Below are positions 24,108 through 36,322 of a stretch of DNA of 64,000 nucleotides, piece by piece (the stretch's first letter is position 1; the number at the start of each line of letters is the position of its first letter). Source of the DNA: Epiperipatus broadwayi (Eukaryota > Onychophora > Udeonychophora > Euonychophora > Peripatidae); the NCBI GenBank assembly GCA_028023455.1, contig JAQFVV010000001.1, positions 23,569,901-23,633,900 on the forward strand, in the 5' to 3' direction. The notes under the pieces were generated by a model that made no database searches, was not told where the DNA came from, and was given only the letters and a program-made list of their open reading frames with translations. Both the position numbers and the translations under genes were made by a program.

Positions 24108-24473
24108 TTAATGAATCCATTTATTTTTCTCCTGTTCAATTGCATTATGGAAAACATATTTATTCTATATAGGATATAAGATAAAGCTTCCAATAATACC
24201 AGATCCAATAGATAATAAAAGCAATAAAATTTGCTCATATAACCAAAAAGAGCAAAATGAGAAAACAAATCTCAGAGCTCTTATCATAAATACAAAATGG
24301 AGGATCAAGCAATAATCCAAGCTAATCCCATAAGTAATCTGGAAAAAATATTTACCTTAACATTTCAAAACCTATATGAAGGTCCATTTCAAATTGTAAA
24401 GCAGTATGATAATAATGCTTTTGTACTGGCAGAGGGAAAAAAGAAAAGGGAACATAATTCTGGGTCATTATAA
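24108..24473 (+). pseudogene. LTR retrotransposon integrase C-terminal remains
   Basis: At about 24108-24168 the reading NESIYFSPVQLHYGKHIY resembles the end of an integrase core ('..SP..L.YG..P'). At 24357-24473 a 38-codon frame reads LTFQNLYEGPFQIVKQ, NNAFVLAE, KKKREHNSGSL and stop, matching the integrase C-terminal pattern 'L...Y.GPF.I......N.Y.L.D....+......L'. Frames between the two are broken. This fixes the plus-strand orientation of the element and its approximate 3' coding end. Confidence 0.6.
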
Positions 24474-25082
24474 CCTTTTTCTGAAGTATAGTAGGTAATA
24501 TTACTCTAAACAGCTTTGCTTTTAGTGCTGATGGTGGATAGAGGATCTTATAGATGGAAGGAGTGTTCATGATGTCTCCAAAGTTTTAACTTGGCACTGC
24601 ATCTATCTAAGATTTAAACTTTTTCCAAATAAGTCCTTCAGTAGAGCAAGGTTTTATATTAGTAGAATACAGAGTTGTCTACCAGGCACAGAACTGTGTA
24701 ATGGGTGTGAAGCCTATAAGATTCATAAAATAAATGAGCAAGATATTCCACTTTGCTCACATTCCTTTGGTTATTTTTCTCAATGTGCTCTCTGGGTAGT
24801 AAATTGCATTGTAATTAAACAGATAGTTTTTGTGGTGTTCATGCTGCATTATAAACTTATGTTCTGAATTAGGCATGCTTATGTTATGACAATAGTCACC
24901 CCATCTTCATTAATAAAAATATATAAAAAATGAGACAATTACTTTTGACCAATTAGTCCAATATGGCTTAATAAATTATATGCCAGATTGTAGCCTGTGA
25001 AAATGTTAAAGTACATCTAAGCATGACTAATAAATTTTTGTTATAGTGAAATGAAATTGGCTGAATCAAACTAAAATATCAA
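24474..25082. other. Probable 3' region of the decayed LTR element; LTR not resolved
   Basis: No coding sequence recognised. A section near 24830-24870 (GTGTTCATGCTGCATTATAA) resembles the leader at 20970-21000. I could not identify a matching pair of LTRs by eye. Confidence 0.35.
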
Positions 25083-25824
25083 GAAGGTTCAACTCGATTC
25101 CATTCTCCATATAAGACCAAGGTAATGTAACCAATTAGCTACATATCTGCAATAAAAATAATTAGATAGCTGCCAAGATGTTTCTCAGGTTTAGTATAGA
25201 ATTACTTAAGTAATGAGAAAAATAATATTTAATTTTCCCATGTATATTTTTTATAATAGGTCTTTAATTGGTTAAATTTTTTTTTTCACATGATAGTAGG
25301 AATATTCAAGATAATTTTTAATAATTGTCAAACCTTTTTTAAAATTATAATCTGCATATTTTAATATGTATTGTACATTGTAACTGTTGATAGAAGAGAG
25401 AAAAAAGTATAAAATAATATAAATACTTTCTTTTGTTCTCTAATAAATTTATCGGAGGTTCAACTCAATTCCATTCCCCATATAAGACCAAGGTAATGTA
25501 ACCAATTAGCTACATATCTGCAATAAAAATAATTAGATAGCTGCCAAGATGTTTCTCAGGTTTAGTATAGAATTACTTAAGTAATGAGAAAAATAATATT
25601 TAATTTTCCCATGTATATTTTTTATAATAGGTCTTTAATTGGTTAAATTTTTTTTTTCACATGATAGTAGGAATATTCAAGATAATTTTTAATAATTGTC
25701 AAACCTTTTTTAAAATTATAATCTGCATATTTTAATATGTATTGTACATTGTAACTGTTGATAGAAGAGAGAAAAAAGTATATAATAATATAAATACTTT
25801 CTTTTGTTCTCTAATAAATTTATC
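25083..25824. repeat. Near-identical tandem duplication, 371-bp unit
   Basis: Copies span 25083-25453 and 25454-25824. GGTTCAACTC starts at 25086 and 25457, and ACATATCTGC at 25141 and 25512, both 371 apart. I see only about three differences, at the start of the unit and near its end, so the duplication is recent or is an assembly product. The unit has no coding content. Confidence 0.92.
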
Positions 25825-27075
25825 TAATTATCAGTTGCTTTTAATTTTTTTTTTTTAAACAGTACTAAGAGAAAAGAATTTTCGCTTTTTTATAAATTAC
25901 TTAATAGATACTAAATTTAACTTTAGAAGAGTGATAAAGTTTTATATTTAAGATTTTTTTTAAAAAAAGAAAAAGCAAAATAGGATTTTAATATTTTGAT
26001 AAATTTTATTTTTAATTAATCAAGAGATGTATTTTTTCTTTATTTCTCTTTAATGTAAAAAAAATCAAATTAGTGCAATTAACTGATTATCTTGTTTTTA
26101 TTTTTTGCAAAAAAAAATTAGAAAAATATACCAATAATTTTATATTAATTGAAGTTCTTGACTTGTTTTTCAATATCTATGATTAAGAAGGGACATGGCT
26201 GAACAATTGTATTTACAAAAAATTATCTAATTGGTTATAAAAATTATCTAGTTTGAGACAGACTGCGATTGGTTTATAGGCAAGATTGATTTAGAAAAAA
26301 ATAATGGGAGTGTAAATAAGTCATAAGACCAAGTGTATAATAGAAAAAAAATTCTTACCTAATTGTTGAAGAGAATAATCAAGTCTTAATTCAGCTGCTT
26401 TTGAAAAATATAGTAGGAAAAAAAATAATTCCTAACTTAGCAATGAAGAGAGCAGTCAAGTCTTAATCCAATTGCTGAAGAAGAAAGCTGAAGTTATAAT
26501 TAAGCTATTGCATAATACACATTTTAAACACACTTAGTATCCTAAAAATTTAGTCATAAAATGGTTTCTACAATGAAAACCATGTCCTAAATTCAGTTAA
26601 AAGCTAAATATTATTCTTTATATAACCTGCCTTTACTGGAATAAAAATATAGCAAAGTTACTCCTGAAAGTAATCTGCAATCTTGTCTGCAACCAAGAGG
26701 ATGAATATTTGTGTTAGTTTACCTGGAAAATTTATTAAAGGAAAACTGATACAATTTTGCTGTTGTTAACCTACAAATGATATACTGCACAAGAGAAAAG
26801 GACAAATTAATCATGTTCATGCACAAAATCCTTTAAGACGAAACAACTGGAAAAACTGAAAATTATAATTAAGGACTCTACAGAAGACTCAAATCATGGT
26901 TAAAGATATTTTTGTGTGCACATTAAGTTTTCATGTATAGTAAAAAAAAAGGTTGTTTTTTTATAAGAATTGATAATTTGAATTATTTTAATTCAGTTAA
27001 TAATTTTAAATTGTGAATTTTTTTTTTAAATCCAGTCATTTTCCCCCTCAAAATTATGAAATAGTGTTTAATATA
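25825..27075. other. AT-rich DNA without recognised features
   Basis: Scattered A/T runs and short chance open frames. A faint repeat (GAAGAGA..A.TCAAGTCTTAAT) occurs at about 26367-26390 and 26444-26468. Confidence 0.45.
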
Positions 27076-27290
27076 TAGAGTATATAAACACAGACTTTCA
27101 CTGACCCACCACTCTTCACTCTATCTCATAACACTGATACACTTGAACACATATATGTCAAAAAGTGTTCAAGTGTATCAGTGTTATGAGATAGAGTGGA
27201 GAGTGGTAGGCCATGTGAATGTCTGTTCTCTTATACCTATATTACATATATTGATATAGGTATATATTGATATAGGTGTATTTTAGTTAT
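27076..27290. mobile_element. Foldback MITE, short copy
   Basis: The arms at about 27106-27150 and 27165-27210 pair almost perfectly (core CACTCTATCTCATAACACTG) around a 14-base loop. Outer sequence CAGACTTTCA...GACCCACCACTC and its inverted counterpart, plus the AGGTATATATTGATATAGGT flank, are shared with the elements at 52.3-53.1 kb, so this is the same family. Confidence 0.75.
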
Positions 27291-27689
27291 GAAATAGTTT
27301 TTAGAAAATGTAATTTGTTGTAAATTTAATTTTTTTTAGAAACATGTTTCTCTTTTCATTTATTTGCACGCCTAAAAACTTAACAAAAGGAAAATGTTTT
27401 TTTTTTCCAACTCTTAGTTATTTAAAAAAAATAACTTAATGAATTAAAAGTTAATTTATAAATAGAAATCAACTGATTGATTATAATTTTTATGAAAATA
27501 TACTTTTTTGTATGAAATCAATGTTTAAACTTCTTTAGTATCATGGCATTTTTAAATTTATTGTTAACCAATTAGTTATTAAATAATTGTTTTAAAAATA
27601 TTTTTTAATCTTAATTTTTTATTCTACCCAATTCCTGTTTCATAAATTATAGTGTGTGTGACTTTATTTCATGACAGTTTAGTGTTCTA
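27291..27689. other. AT-rich spacer
   Basis: TTTAGTATCATGGCATTTTT at 27536 resembles the segment immediately after repeat copy 1 (19927), here lying before copy 2, which suggests local rearrangement. Nothing else recognised. Confidence 0.35.
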
Positions 27690-28032
27690 GAATTTTTTTA
27701 AATGATCCCGATTAAAACTATGTAATTGTAATAGGGTAAATATAAAAATTAAAGTGATTTATGATAAGCTGCTTTATTTATTTATCTTTTTCTCACAGAA
27801 TAGTTTATAAAGTTCTTGCTTCCTGAACTAAATTTATGCATAACAGCTATAAGGATTAGGGGTTTATGTTTAGTGTAATGGATATCCAGTTGATGATGAT
27901 CCTGCTTAGCATAAAAGGGATATCCTGTAAATTCCATGCTCTACATTTAGAGATTTAGTTTATATTGGCCAGTACCTTAATGGTACCAAGTGGCCAGAGC
28001 ATTGATTATGATCAGGATGTTTTAGTATCTAG
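27690..28032 (+). repeat. Interspersed repeat, copy 2 (about 340 bp)
   Basis: Shares ordered blocks with 19610-19945, including AAGCTGCTTTATTTATTTAT, CTTCCTGAACTAAATTTATG, GATGATGATCCTGC and GGCCAGTACCTTAATGG. Copies are clearly diverged, with indels. Confidence 0.65.
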
Positions 28033-28242
28033 ACAAAAAGATGGTAAAAGTTTTTTGCTTTGTTTAAAGAGAAACTGAACCTAACTTCTAAAAAAAAAAA
28101 GAGTCTATAAAAAAGAAATATAGAGAATAATAGATTCTTTGGAAAGAACAGTTTGTCTAATACTGCTTTGAAAAAAATAATTTTCCATGCATTATTAAAT
28201 AGTGAAGTTTTTGAAATGACATGGGTTGTTTTCTCATCCCAG

Positions 28243-28408
28243 GTGTTCATCTCGAGATGTGCTATTTTTAGGTCAATTCCTAGAAATATACCATTTCACC
28301 GACCTTCACCCAACAAAAGAGGAAATTTTCTACATTATAAATGCAGAAAAGAGTCCTCACGTTATGTTGGATGGAGGCGGTGGTGGTGACAGAAGCCAAC
28401 ACAAATGA
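28243..28408 (+). CDS. Possible terminal exon of an unidentified host gene
   Basis: A stretch with distinctly higher GC than its flanks is preceded by TTTTCTCATCCCAG (28229-28242), a good 3' splice acceptor. Read one base into the exon it stays open for 54 codons to a TGA at 28406. The translation includes LGQFLEIYHFTDLHPTKEEI, FYIINAEKSPHVMLD and a short glycine run before RSQHK. I do not recognise the family; a transposon fragment is possible. The other open frame, starting upstream at 28153, is less protein-like. No partner exon was found in the window, and no polyadenylation signal is obvious, so this remains a candidate. Alternatively a donor within GGCGGTGGTG (about 28376-28387) would make it internal. 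Confidence 0.3.
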
Positions 28409-28835
28409 GACTTCTTTCTATGATAAAACACAGAAAGAGTTCCTGATGGCTGCCGGTTATGGCTTTTTTTCTATACTAAAAGCAAAGAGAAAGAAATGCC
28501 TTGATTGGCTGCTGTGGTAGTTGATTTTGTTCATCATTTTCTCATAATAGTAAAATATCTATTTTCTCTGTAGTTTCATGTGAGAGTGTGTGTATTTGAA
28601 GCAGTCGTAGTTTTTTAAAATTTGATAAGACGTCTATTTTATTTAATGTGTTGTAACTTACTTTACTGTTGTAAGTTTAGTAATAATGTCCTGAAGATTC
28701 CATTATGAATGGGTAACCCTTAAAAATTGCTTTTAAGGGTGTGGAACAGAAAAAATTTCAAGGATCACGCAAAAAGTACCATTTTTGTGAGAATTCGTCC
28801 GTGACCAGTTACTTTTTCTATATATATATATATAC
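28409..28835. other. No recognised gene; (TA)n at 28821-28834
   Basis: Would include the 3' untranslated region if the exon at 28243-28408 is real. TTAAAAATTGCTTTTAAGGG near 28720 forms a small hairpin. Confidence 0.35.
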
Positions 28836-28837
28836 GC

Positions 28838-29330
28838 ACAAACAAAAACAACCCAGTGTTTAATTATTAGGAATTACTTGTCCAAAAAAGAAAATTAGTC
28901 AGGTTATTATTTTTTGTTACATTTACTATTTCAAAATAAGATTAGTTTTTATATCTACACACTAACAAAAACAACCCACTTCCTGATTAATTACTGTCTT
29001 AAAAAAAAAAAAAGAAAGCAAATTCAATGGGGTTTGGTTTTTTTCAATGGAGTATTTGAATTACGGTATTTTTTTTATATACATATACACAAGATTTACC
29101 AAAAAAAAAAAAAACCCACTTTCTGATTAATTACTGCCAAAAGAAACACAAATTAGTCAGCTATCATTTTAAAATTTAGTATTTCATTAATGGTACCCTT
29201 TTTATATAGACAGAGTTAACAAAAACAACCCACTTTCTGATTCATTACTGTCCCCCCCCAAAAAAAAAAAGAAAACGGACATTAGTCAGGTATCATTTTT
29301 CAATTGAGACTTTCAATGATGGTCCTTACT
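28838..29330. repeat. Tandem repeat, about 125-bp unit, four copies
   Basis: Each unit contains AACAAAAACAACCCACTTTC, GATTAATTACTG, an A-rich run, AATTAGTCAGGTATCATTTT and a TATATA tract. CCCA anchor points fall near 28853, 28976, 29114 and 29231. Poly-A and poly-C runs vary between units. Confidence 0.75.
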
Positions 29331-29414
29331 AATAGTAGTCGGGTATCAATTCTAAATTGTAGTATATAAATGACATTACTTTTGATAGATTTAGAATTAC
29401 GTATTGCTTTTTTA

Positions 29415-29675
29415 ATAAAAATAATTGATTTACTCTTGACCAAAAATACCGTAACTTGAAAAAAAGACACACATAAAGTCCCAAAAAAATGAGAAAAAAC
29501 CCCGTAACTTTAAAGATACATACACAAACTAAAAAACAATCTAAGATTAATAAATATTGACTTATTATGTCTTGCTTTTGAATCAAATGATTGATTTACT
29601 CTTGCAAAAAAAACACCGTAACTTTAAAAAAACACACACACACAAACTCAAAAACAACATAAGATTAATAAACGT
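29415..29675. repeat. Tandem duplication, about 165-bp unit
   Basis: ATTGATTTACTCTTG..CAAA, ACCGTAACTTTAAA and ACACAAACT.AAAAACAA are present at about 29426-29560 and again at 29590-29670. The minus-strand open frame across it is not supported. Confidence 0.6.
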
Positions 29676-30729
29676 TTACAAAAATGAAAAAACTAACATT
29701 TTATAATAGTATTAGTTAGTAGAATATTTTATTACAAATCTAAGAAATCGGATCTTTTTAGATCAAATTGATCATTTAGGTCCGGCCCCGGAATCATTAT
29801 ATGTATATGTTTTTGATTAGCATCAACACCATCCCATGGCAAACACCAGGGATGAGAAAACAACCATGACATGGAATGCAATACTAAATTGCAGCTGGAG
29901 TGGAGTAGATCGAATCTATAATAAATAATTTAATAATTATAATAAATAATTTTGTCAATACTGGAATAAAGACACTCCTGACATATTTCAATTGTAACCT
30001 ACTACAAAGAGAATTAATACCAAGTCGTGAAATTAATTGGATTGAACACGTAGGAAGTTACCAGCCAAATGAATTATTACCATTGTTTTTATATTTTTAT
30101 CATTATCCCAGGGAAAAACACAGGTAGTAGAAACTTTTATTACATATTTTTCTTCATTCCCATATTACTGCAGTAATTATATTATGGCAAATAAAGACTT
30201 TTAGAAAGTGATTAACTGAGAAATTATTCATAATTTTAAAATAATATTATACATCTAAATGGATTTGGACATGATTCCTTTTCTCCTGTAATTTTCTTTA
30301 TTCATTTGTTAATATACACAGTGTGTGTATGTTTTTGTTATATATATATAAAATATTTGAGCACAAATAATATTAATATTTATGATTTATCAATTATGTT
30401 TGATATTAAAATTAATAGAAAGCTTACCCATATCTGTGTTGCTTCTTTATTTTGGGTTGTCTGCAGAGTGTAGAAAAAAGAAGGGGTGTTTTATGCATTT
30501 CATTTTAATTTGTCCATTGGGGGGTATTTGACTTATTTTTGATGATATGCAATAATTTCAAAGCAGAGAATAATTAATTTGATAAATAGAAGCTCTCGTG
30601 TAATGTTTTTTTTGCTTTTTAGTTTATATAAATAGCTGCTTTGGAAAGCTAAATATTGATGAAAGTCTGTTTTCATAACTCCCACCATTTTAATGAAGCT
30701 CCATCCACCATTTTTAATTTTTTTTGACA
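29676..30729. other. No recognised gene
   Basis: Contains CCATGGCAAACACCAGGGATGAGAAAAC near 29833 at slightly higher complexity, and a (TA)n near 30340. No family recognised. Confidence 0.4.
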
Positions 30730-31370
30730 TTTACCATTAAGGTTTTTCTGTTTTTGTAGTAATTTAAATTTCATAGCATTTTTTTTTTTTTTTTAGAAGA
30801 ATTTGTTTGATTTTTAATTTTTTTGATTTGTTTGCCTTAGGTGTTAAAATTTTTGTGGAGGGTTTGAGGATTTGTTCTATTTGTTGCCCTAGACATTCTA
30901 ATTATCCATTTCTCGCCTCAGGTGTTTTAATTTTCCATCAATTTCAATGGTTTCAAACATTTTAATTTTTCATCGATTTCAGTGATTCATTTTTAATGTG
31001 TTTTTTTAAATTTTGTGTGGGTACTTTTTTAAAATTTACCTAGCATTTTAATGTGTTTTTTCACTTGATTGGTCTTAGGCTAAATTTTTTACTTGATTTT
31101 TTACTTATTTTTGATGTTTTGCCTTTGGCATTTTAATTTTAATGGTTATTTTATGTATTTTTACTGATTGTGTGTGTGTGTACTTTTCTAAAATTTATGT
31201 ATTATTTCACTTGCTGATTTTGCGTGTGTGTACTTTTTTAAAATTTACATATTATTTCACTTGATTTTTTACTTGCCTTATGTTAAATTGTTTACTTGAT
31301 TTTTTTACTTTTGATATCTTGCCATAGGCATTTTAATTTTCCATCAATATCAGCCATTTTTGTATAGAAA
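30730..31370. repeat. Degenerate T-rich minisatellite
   Basis: ATTTTAATTTTCCATCAAT-type units recur irregularly (about 30927, 30960, 31331) with TTGCCTTAGG and TGTGTGTGTACTTTTTTAAA modules. No reading frame. Confidence 0.55.
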
Positions 31371-34300
31371 TTTATCACTTGCAGGCTTCTTGGTGGTTCT
31401 GCAGCATCACCTAGCAGCCACAGTATGAATAACCAAAAACTACCGAAACTTCTAATTTATATATTGTAATAGTCAGATTCGTCTATCTCGCTAACACACT
31501 GCAGAATTCAAATCCCAAACACAAAACTGAACACTCTAGGAGGGGTTGTCTTGTAGATATACTAAGTTCGAATCTAAAGTCCAAATTCAACAGCACCACT
31601 TACGTGATAATGCATCTGATGCTATTAATAATATATCCCTTTACTGGTGCCTGGTGGTCAGGGAGAAACAAAAAGACTCTGTACTATGAGATAAGTTGAG
31701 TTGCTAATTAACATCTATGGATGGTACAAAAGAAATGTATAAAATATATATATATATAGACCAAGACAGTGATAGGGATCAATAAAATAAAAGATCAAAA
31801 TTAGTTTTATAAGATTTAAAAGATTTATTTATATAGCAAGAAATATATATAACGCCCACTGTCTGCTTATATTAGACAGGGATGCTTACTAAAATGGCTG
31901 TTAACACAACATTTCATACAAATTACATTAAAAGGTCAAGTACATTTTCTATACCTCTGGCTAATATAGTATTATGATAATGTGCTTGAAAGAGATGGGA
32001 AGATGTGCTAGGCACTGTGAGTAAATTATAAAAAGTTTAATAAGACACTTGCACATTGAAGTTTAATATATTTCTTGATTTTGAGAATAGCACAGACCAT
32101 TGCTTGTTAAGTGATAAAATAGGGATGTGATCAAGGCATTTATTTTATAAACATAATTAAATTATATTGGGAGGTCAGTGTTGCCAATAAGGAATTTATT
32201 ATAGGATGGAGGGTGTGATACGTTTAAATCATGAATGTTTTGTAAAAAAATATCAATAAGTAAAATTATAGTAAAATGTGAGACAACTACAGAGGGAATC
32301 TTGCTATTGATCCATAGGAATGTGTTGTTACGGACAGCCAAAGCTCATCCAAAACTTTAGTTAATGGCTGCGTCTAATTCCCAGGTATGACATTCGAGTA
32401 CACACTTTGCCTGGGAACCACAGAAAGTGAAAGGGGAAATGGTCTTGGCCATTTAAAGCCCTTGGAGAGAAACAAAGCAGCCTTGAGACCCAATTCACTT
32501 ACTTGCAATACTCGACTAATGTATATAAAGCATACAAAAGGAATTTACTTAGATTGAGAAAATGCCTAATCAATTCCCCAATGATTATTTAAAGAGAGTC
32601 CGCCCATTCTCGACCTCAATTACTAACTTTGAAATTAAAGCAAAATATATTTTAAAATAGGAAAATGCATGCTTGTGGGTTTGAAAAGAAAGCATCAATT
32701 TATTTACGCAATCATGCATTTGAAACATATTTAATCATTGACCTCACACATACTCTCATATTAGGTTAAAATCGATAAATGTGGATTTTAAACTATAAAA
32801 TTATTATACATATTGACTAACATTAGAATAGCCCTTGAATGAGTGATTCATGAGATAATAAAATGAGAACTATTTATAATTTTAAAATGCCTTAATATCG
32901 GCATCTTGCTTTCAACAAAGGAAATAATTCACTCGGTCAAAGACTACTCTGGCACACTATCATAATAAAATAAAGTAAGATTAATAAATATAAAATATTA
33001 ACCCAAGGATAGAGAGCAAAAATTACTGATTACATTAGAACATTTCAAAGAAAAATGATGATAAAGTAAAGTAAAATGGAAAACAATTTAAATTGCTATA
33101 GCGTATTAATTATAGGAGAGAATCACAAGAGCTCTTGGGTTAATGTTAGGGTTACCTCTGGAGAAGCATTTGCAGGTAGTTTCAGGTAGATTAATTGTTG
33201 GCAGGTTCCATATGACTTATCAGCAAACTCTGGTTATTGTTCATATTTTGGCAACAGCAGCAGTTTCAGGGTTTCCTATGTGACAGCATTAGATGGTATA
33301 GAGCAGCACCCAGCCATTTCCAAGGGGGAAATAGCCTTGCTGGATCTACTCCATCATTTCAAAGCTAACAATTTTAAAGGTTGGGTGATTCTTAGATATT
33401 TCAAGTGAGATTGTAGAACACAGTAAAGTTTATTTGAAGACGAAACTCGGCTTCAAATACTTAAATTTGCAGGCATTTAGCTATTTGAATCTGAAAGTCT
33501 CAGATAGTTCAGCAACAATTATTTTAGAAGGCTCAGAAATGTGCTTAGAAATCTTAGAATAAAAATATCTCGAAGAATAATGCTAGAATATTAGAATAAT
33601 TGCTAGAATGCTAGAACAAAAGAAAACCCTCCTATATATAGTGAAATTACACAATAAAACTGCCCTGGAGCATTACAAAATATTCCAAAATTTGCCCACT
33701 TATCAGTGGTAATCAATCCATCCAAATGTCTAAAGGAATTCAACAAAATTTTAATTAATTTCTATTGTTAATTTCCCTGTTGACATTCGGATTACAACTT
33801 TGATTTAATTAAAACAAACTTTTGCTAATTGAAAAAAACGACATTAAGTGGATATCTGCTGCATTTCTAGATAAGCTTCTATAACATTAAATAATTAAAG
33901 CTATTGTTCCTACCAGCCCTCATTTATTTTCAACAGAAAATATATGGTGTGATTTTTAAATCTAAAACAAAATTATTTTACTTTTAATTTTCAATATTTG
34001 AATCTATTTACGAAACGAATATAAATTTTATTTTAAATCAAAACAAATATTATGACTGTAATATATTTTGTAAACAGATTCAAACAAAATAATTTTAAAT
34101 AACAATTTATTATTTTAACATAAGTTTTAAAATAAATATCACAATGTGTGTGCAATTACAACTTATATAACCTACTTTTAAATAAATCTCTTTTATGTGA
34201 ACATACACATAATTTATAACATTTTATTTATTGGGCATCAGTTATACAATTATATATAATATGAGCATTGTAATCATGGTTTAAAATTGGGTGGGATTTT

Positions 34301-36279
34301 TGGCATATAAGTGCATTGCAGACATACTATGATACTTTGGGGTTTAACTAAGGTATGAGGGCAGGAAAGAGGTGAGAAAAGGTGAAACCAAGATCTGCAA
34401 AGCAGATCCTACTGTTTAAATATTGTACCACAAAGCAAGGTACATGTTGTAATAAGCTCATTTACAATTATTAAAAAATAAACGTTTTCATAAATAATGC
34501 AAGAAGTTTTAAAAGTGATAATAAATGATAAAATCACTCAGTAAATGATTGAAATAAAAACATCTCATTTGAAGAAATAGTTAAAAGTCTAATAAAAGGA
34601 AGCTTAATATAAAGTTTAGAGTTTTTAAAAAGAAAAAAGAAAATACTGTTAGCGTGGGAAAAAATTAAATCCTGCATCATTAGTAAAATTTTACAAATTA
34701 ATTTAAGAGTAATTCAGGGGAGAAAATCTAACTTATGAAAAAAGTTAAAACTATAAAAGTTGAAATATAAATCTTTTACATAAAATTAAAAATACTCTCT
34801 TTTCATTTAATTTTTTAAAAAAAAAGAAATCTTAAAAACTAAAAGAAAATCTCTTCCCATTTATTTAAAATAAATGAGATTGTAAATAATGAATTGATTA
34901 TAAACATAAAGAAATAGTAAAATATGTATATGTTAATAAAATGATATATAAAAGTAAAATATTGTGTACAATCATAAGCTATATAAAAACACAATTAGCA
35001 ATGGCTACTAAGTAAAAATCCATAAACATCAGGAATTAGCAATGGCTGCTAATTAAAAACAGAATTAATTAATTAATTAAAGTCATCAAAAAATTTAATC
35101 AAAAGCAGTGGATGCATTTTCAACAATGAATATAGCTGGCAGGTATAGAAACCAATAAAAAAATGACAACAGGTCTTTACATAAATAGTCAGTTTTTCAC
35201 CATTCAATCAGTAGTTTTACAATCAGTCTTTGGTCAGTCTAGTCACATATACAGAGTCAATATTTTTCATGTATTTAAAGCCAATGCAGTGTTAGTAGCC
35301 ATTGGAAGCTTATGGCCAGATTTCAACCTGTCCGATAAAATATCAGCAACCTGCCCAATAGAAATAATGCCTGCCTAATTACTTGAAGCCACCAGAGATA
35401 TCTGTATTGAATAAGAGTATCACAAAATAGCAATCATAAGAACCTCCACAGACCAACTGGTTAGTAAAGATTCACATGAAGCAGCAAACAGCAAGAAGTC
35501 AACATGTTCCAAAATGCTATAGGTAATTAATAACATTTCTTATTTCATTTCTGATATTAATGTAGCCATTGCAATAATTTGAAGCCTCCAGAATCAATAA
35601 AACCAATGAACTCTATAGCATGCATAAAATGAACTATTGATGTGCATGTTTTAAATGTTTTGTGTTTATTTAATGCTCTTTGTTATATTATGTTGCGTGA
35701 TTTATTAAGAGTGCATGTAGTTATAAAAAAATCATTGTTTAAGTTAATTCAGATTTAATAATAGTAGTTTTCAAATTATAATAGTAAACATTTCGTTAAA
35801 ATAAATTATCTTTAAAACTTTCAATTCTTTTACCACTAATTAAAGCAGTAATGTATTATATTATTCCCTTGATTAAGCTAGTTGGGATTTCTTAGGCACT
35901 GAATTAGTTTGCCAATCATTCAAGGTATGTTAATTATCTTTTGGAGGTAATTAACTGGTGCCTGAAGTTTTACTTCAAAACAAAAGTGCTTTGAATGATA
36001 GGTGTTGAATTTTGCAGCCAAGAAGATCTAGGGCCTTGAAACGTGATCATCATTATGTATCTTATATATATAGCTCTGGCTTGGCCACAGGTACCCTCTG
36101 GGTATTACTCTTCTCTGCCTAAGGGATCAGTATGGAGCAATACCTAAATTACATTGGAGTAGGTCAAATGTATAATTTTATATCATATATTGTATGTATA
36201 AAAGTAAGTTTTACAATTTTGCTATCCCAATTTCTATTTCCACTAAAGAGTAAAATGCTAGATGATGTTTCCTATTCGA
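31371..36279. other. Long stretch without recognised genes
   Basis: Patches at 31380-31680, 32320-32500 and 33120-33420 are less AT-rich and may be old LTR or transposon remains (for example TGTTACGGACAGCC at 32326). I found no coding motif or matching copy in the window. A 71-codon frame at 35163-35378 has no recognisable domain. Confidence 0.4.
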
Positions 36280-36322
36280 TCTACTATGCCACCCGGTTCA
36301 ATATATATATATATATATATAT
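36280..36322. repeat. (TA)n microsatellite at the left LTR junction
   Basis: A run of alternating TA from about 36299 to 36322 precedes the left LTR directly, so a target-site duplication cannot be read here. Confidence 0.8.

Noticed and set aside
28838-29330. Poly-A-tailed SINE cluster
   Set aside because: The units repeat in tandem at a regular spacing and have no Pol III boxes.
31470-31605. Two B-box-like strings (GAATTCAAATCCC, GTTCGAATCTAAAG) suggesting a tRNA or SINE
   Set aside because: No A box at the right distance and no matching copy in the window.
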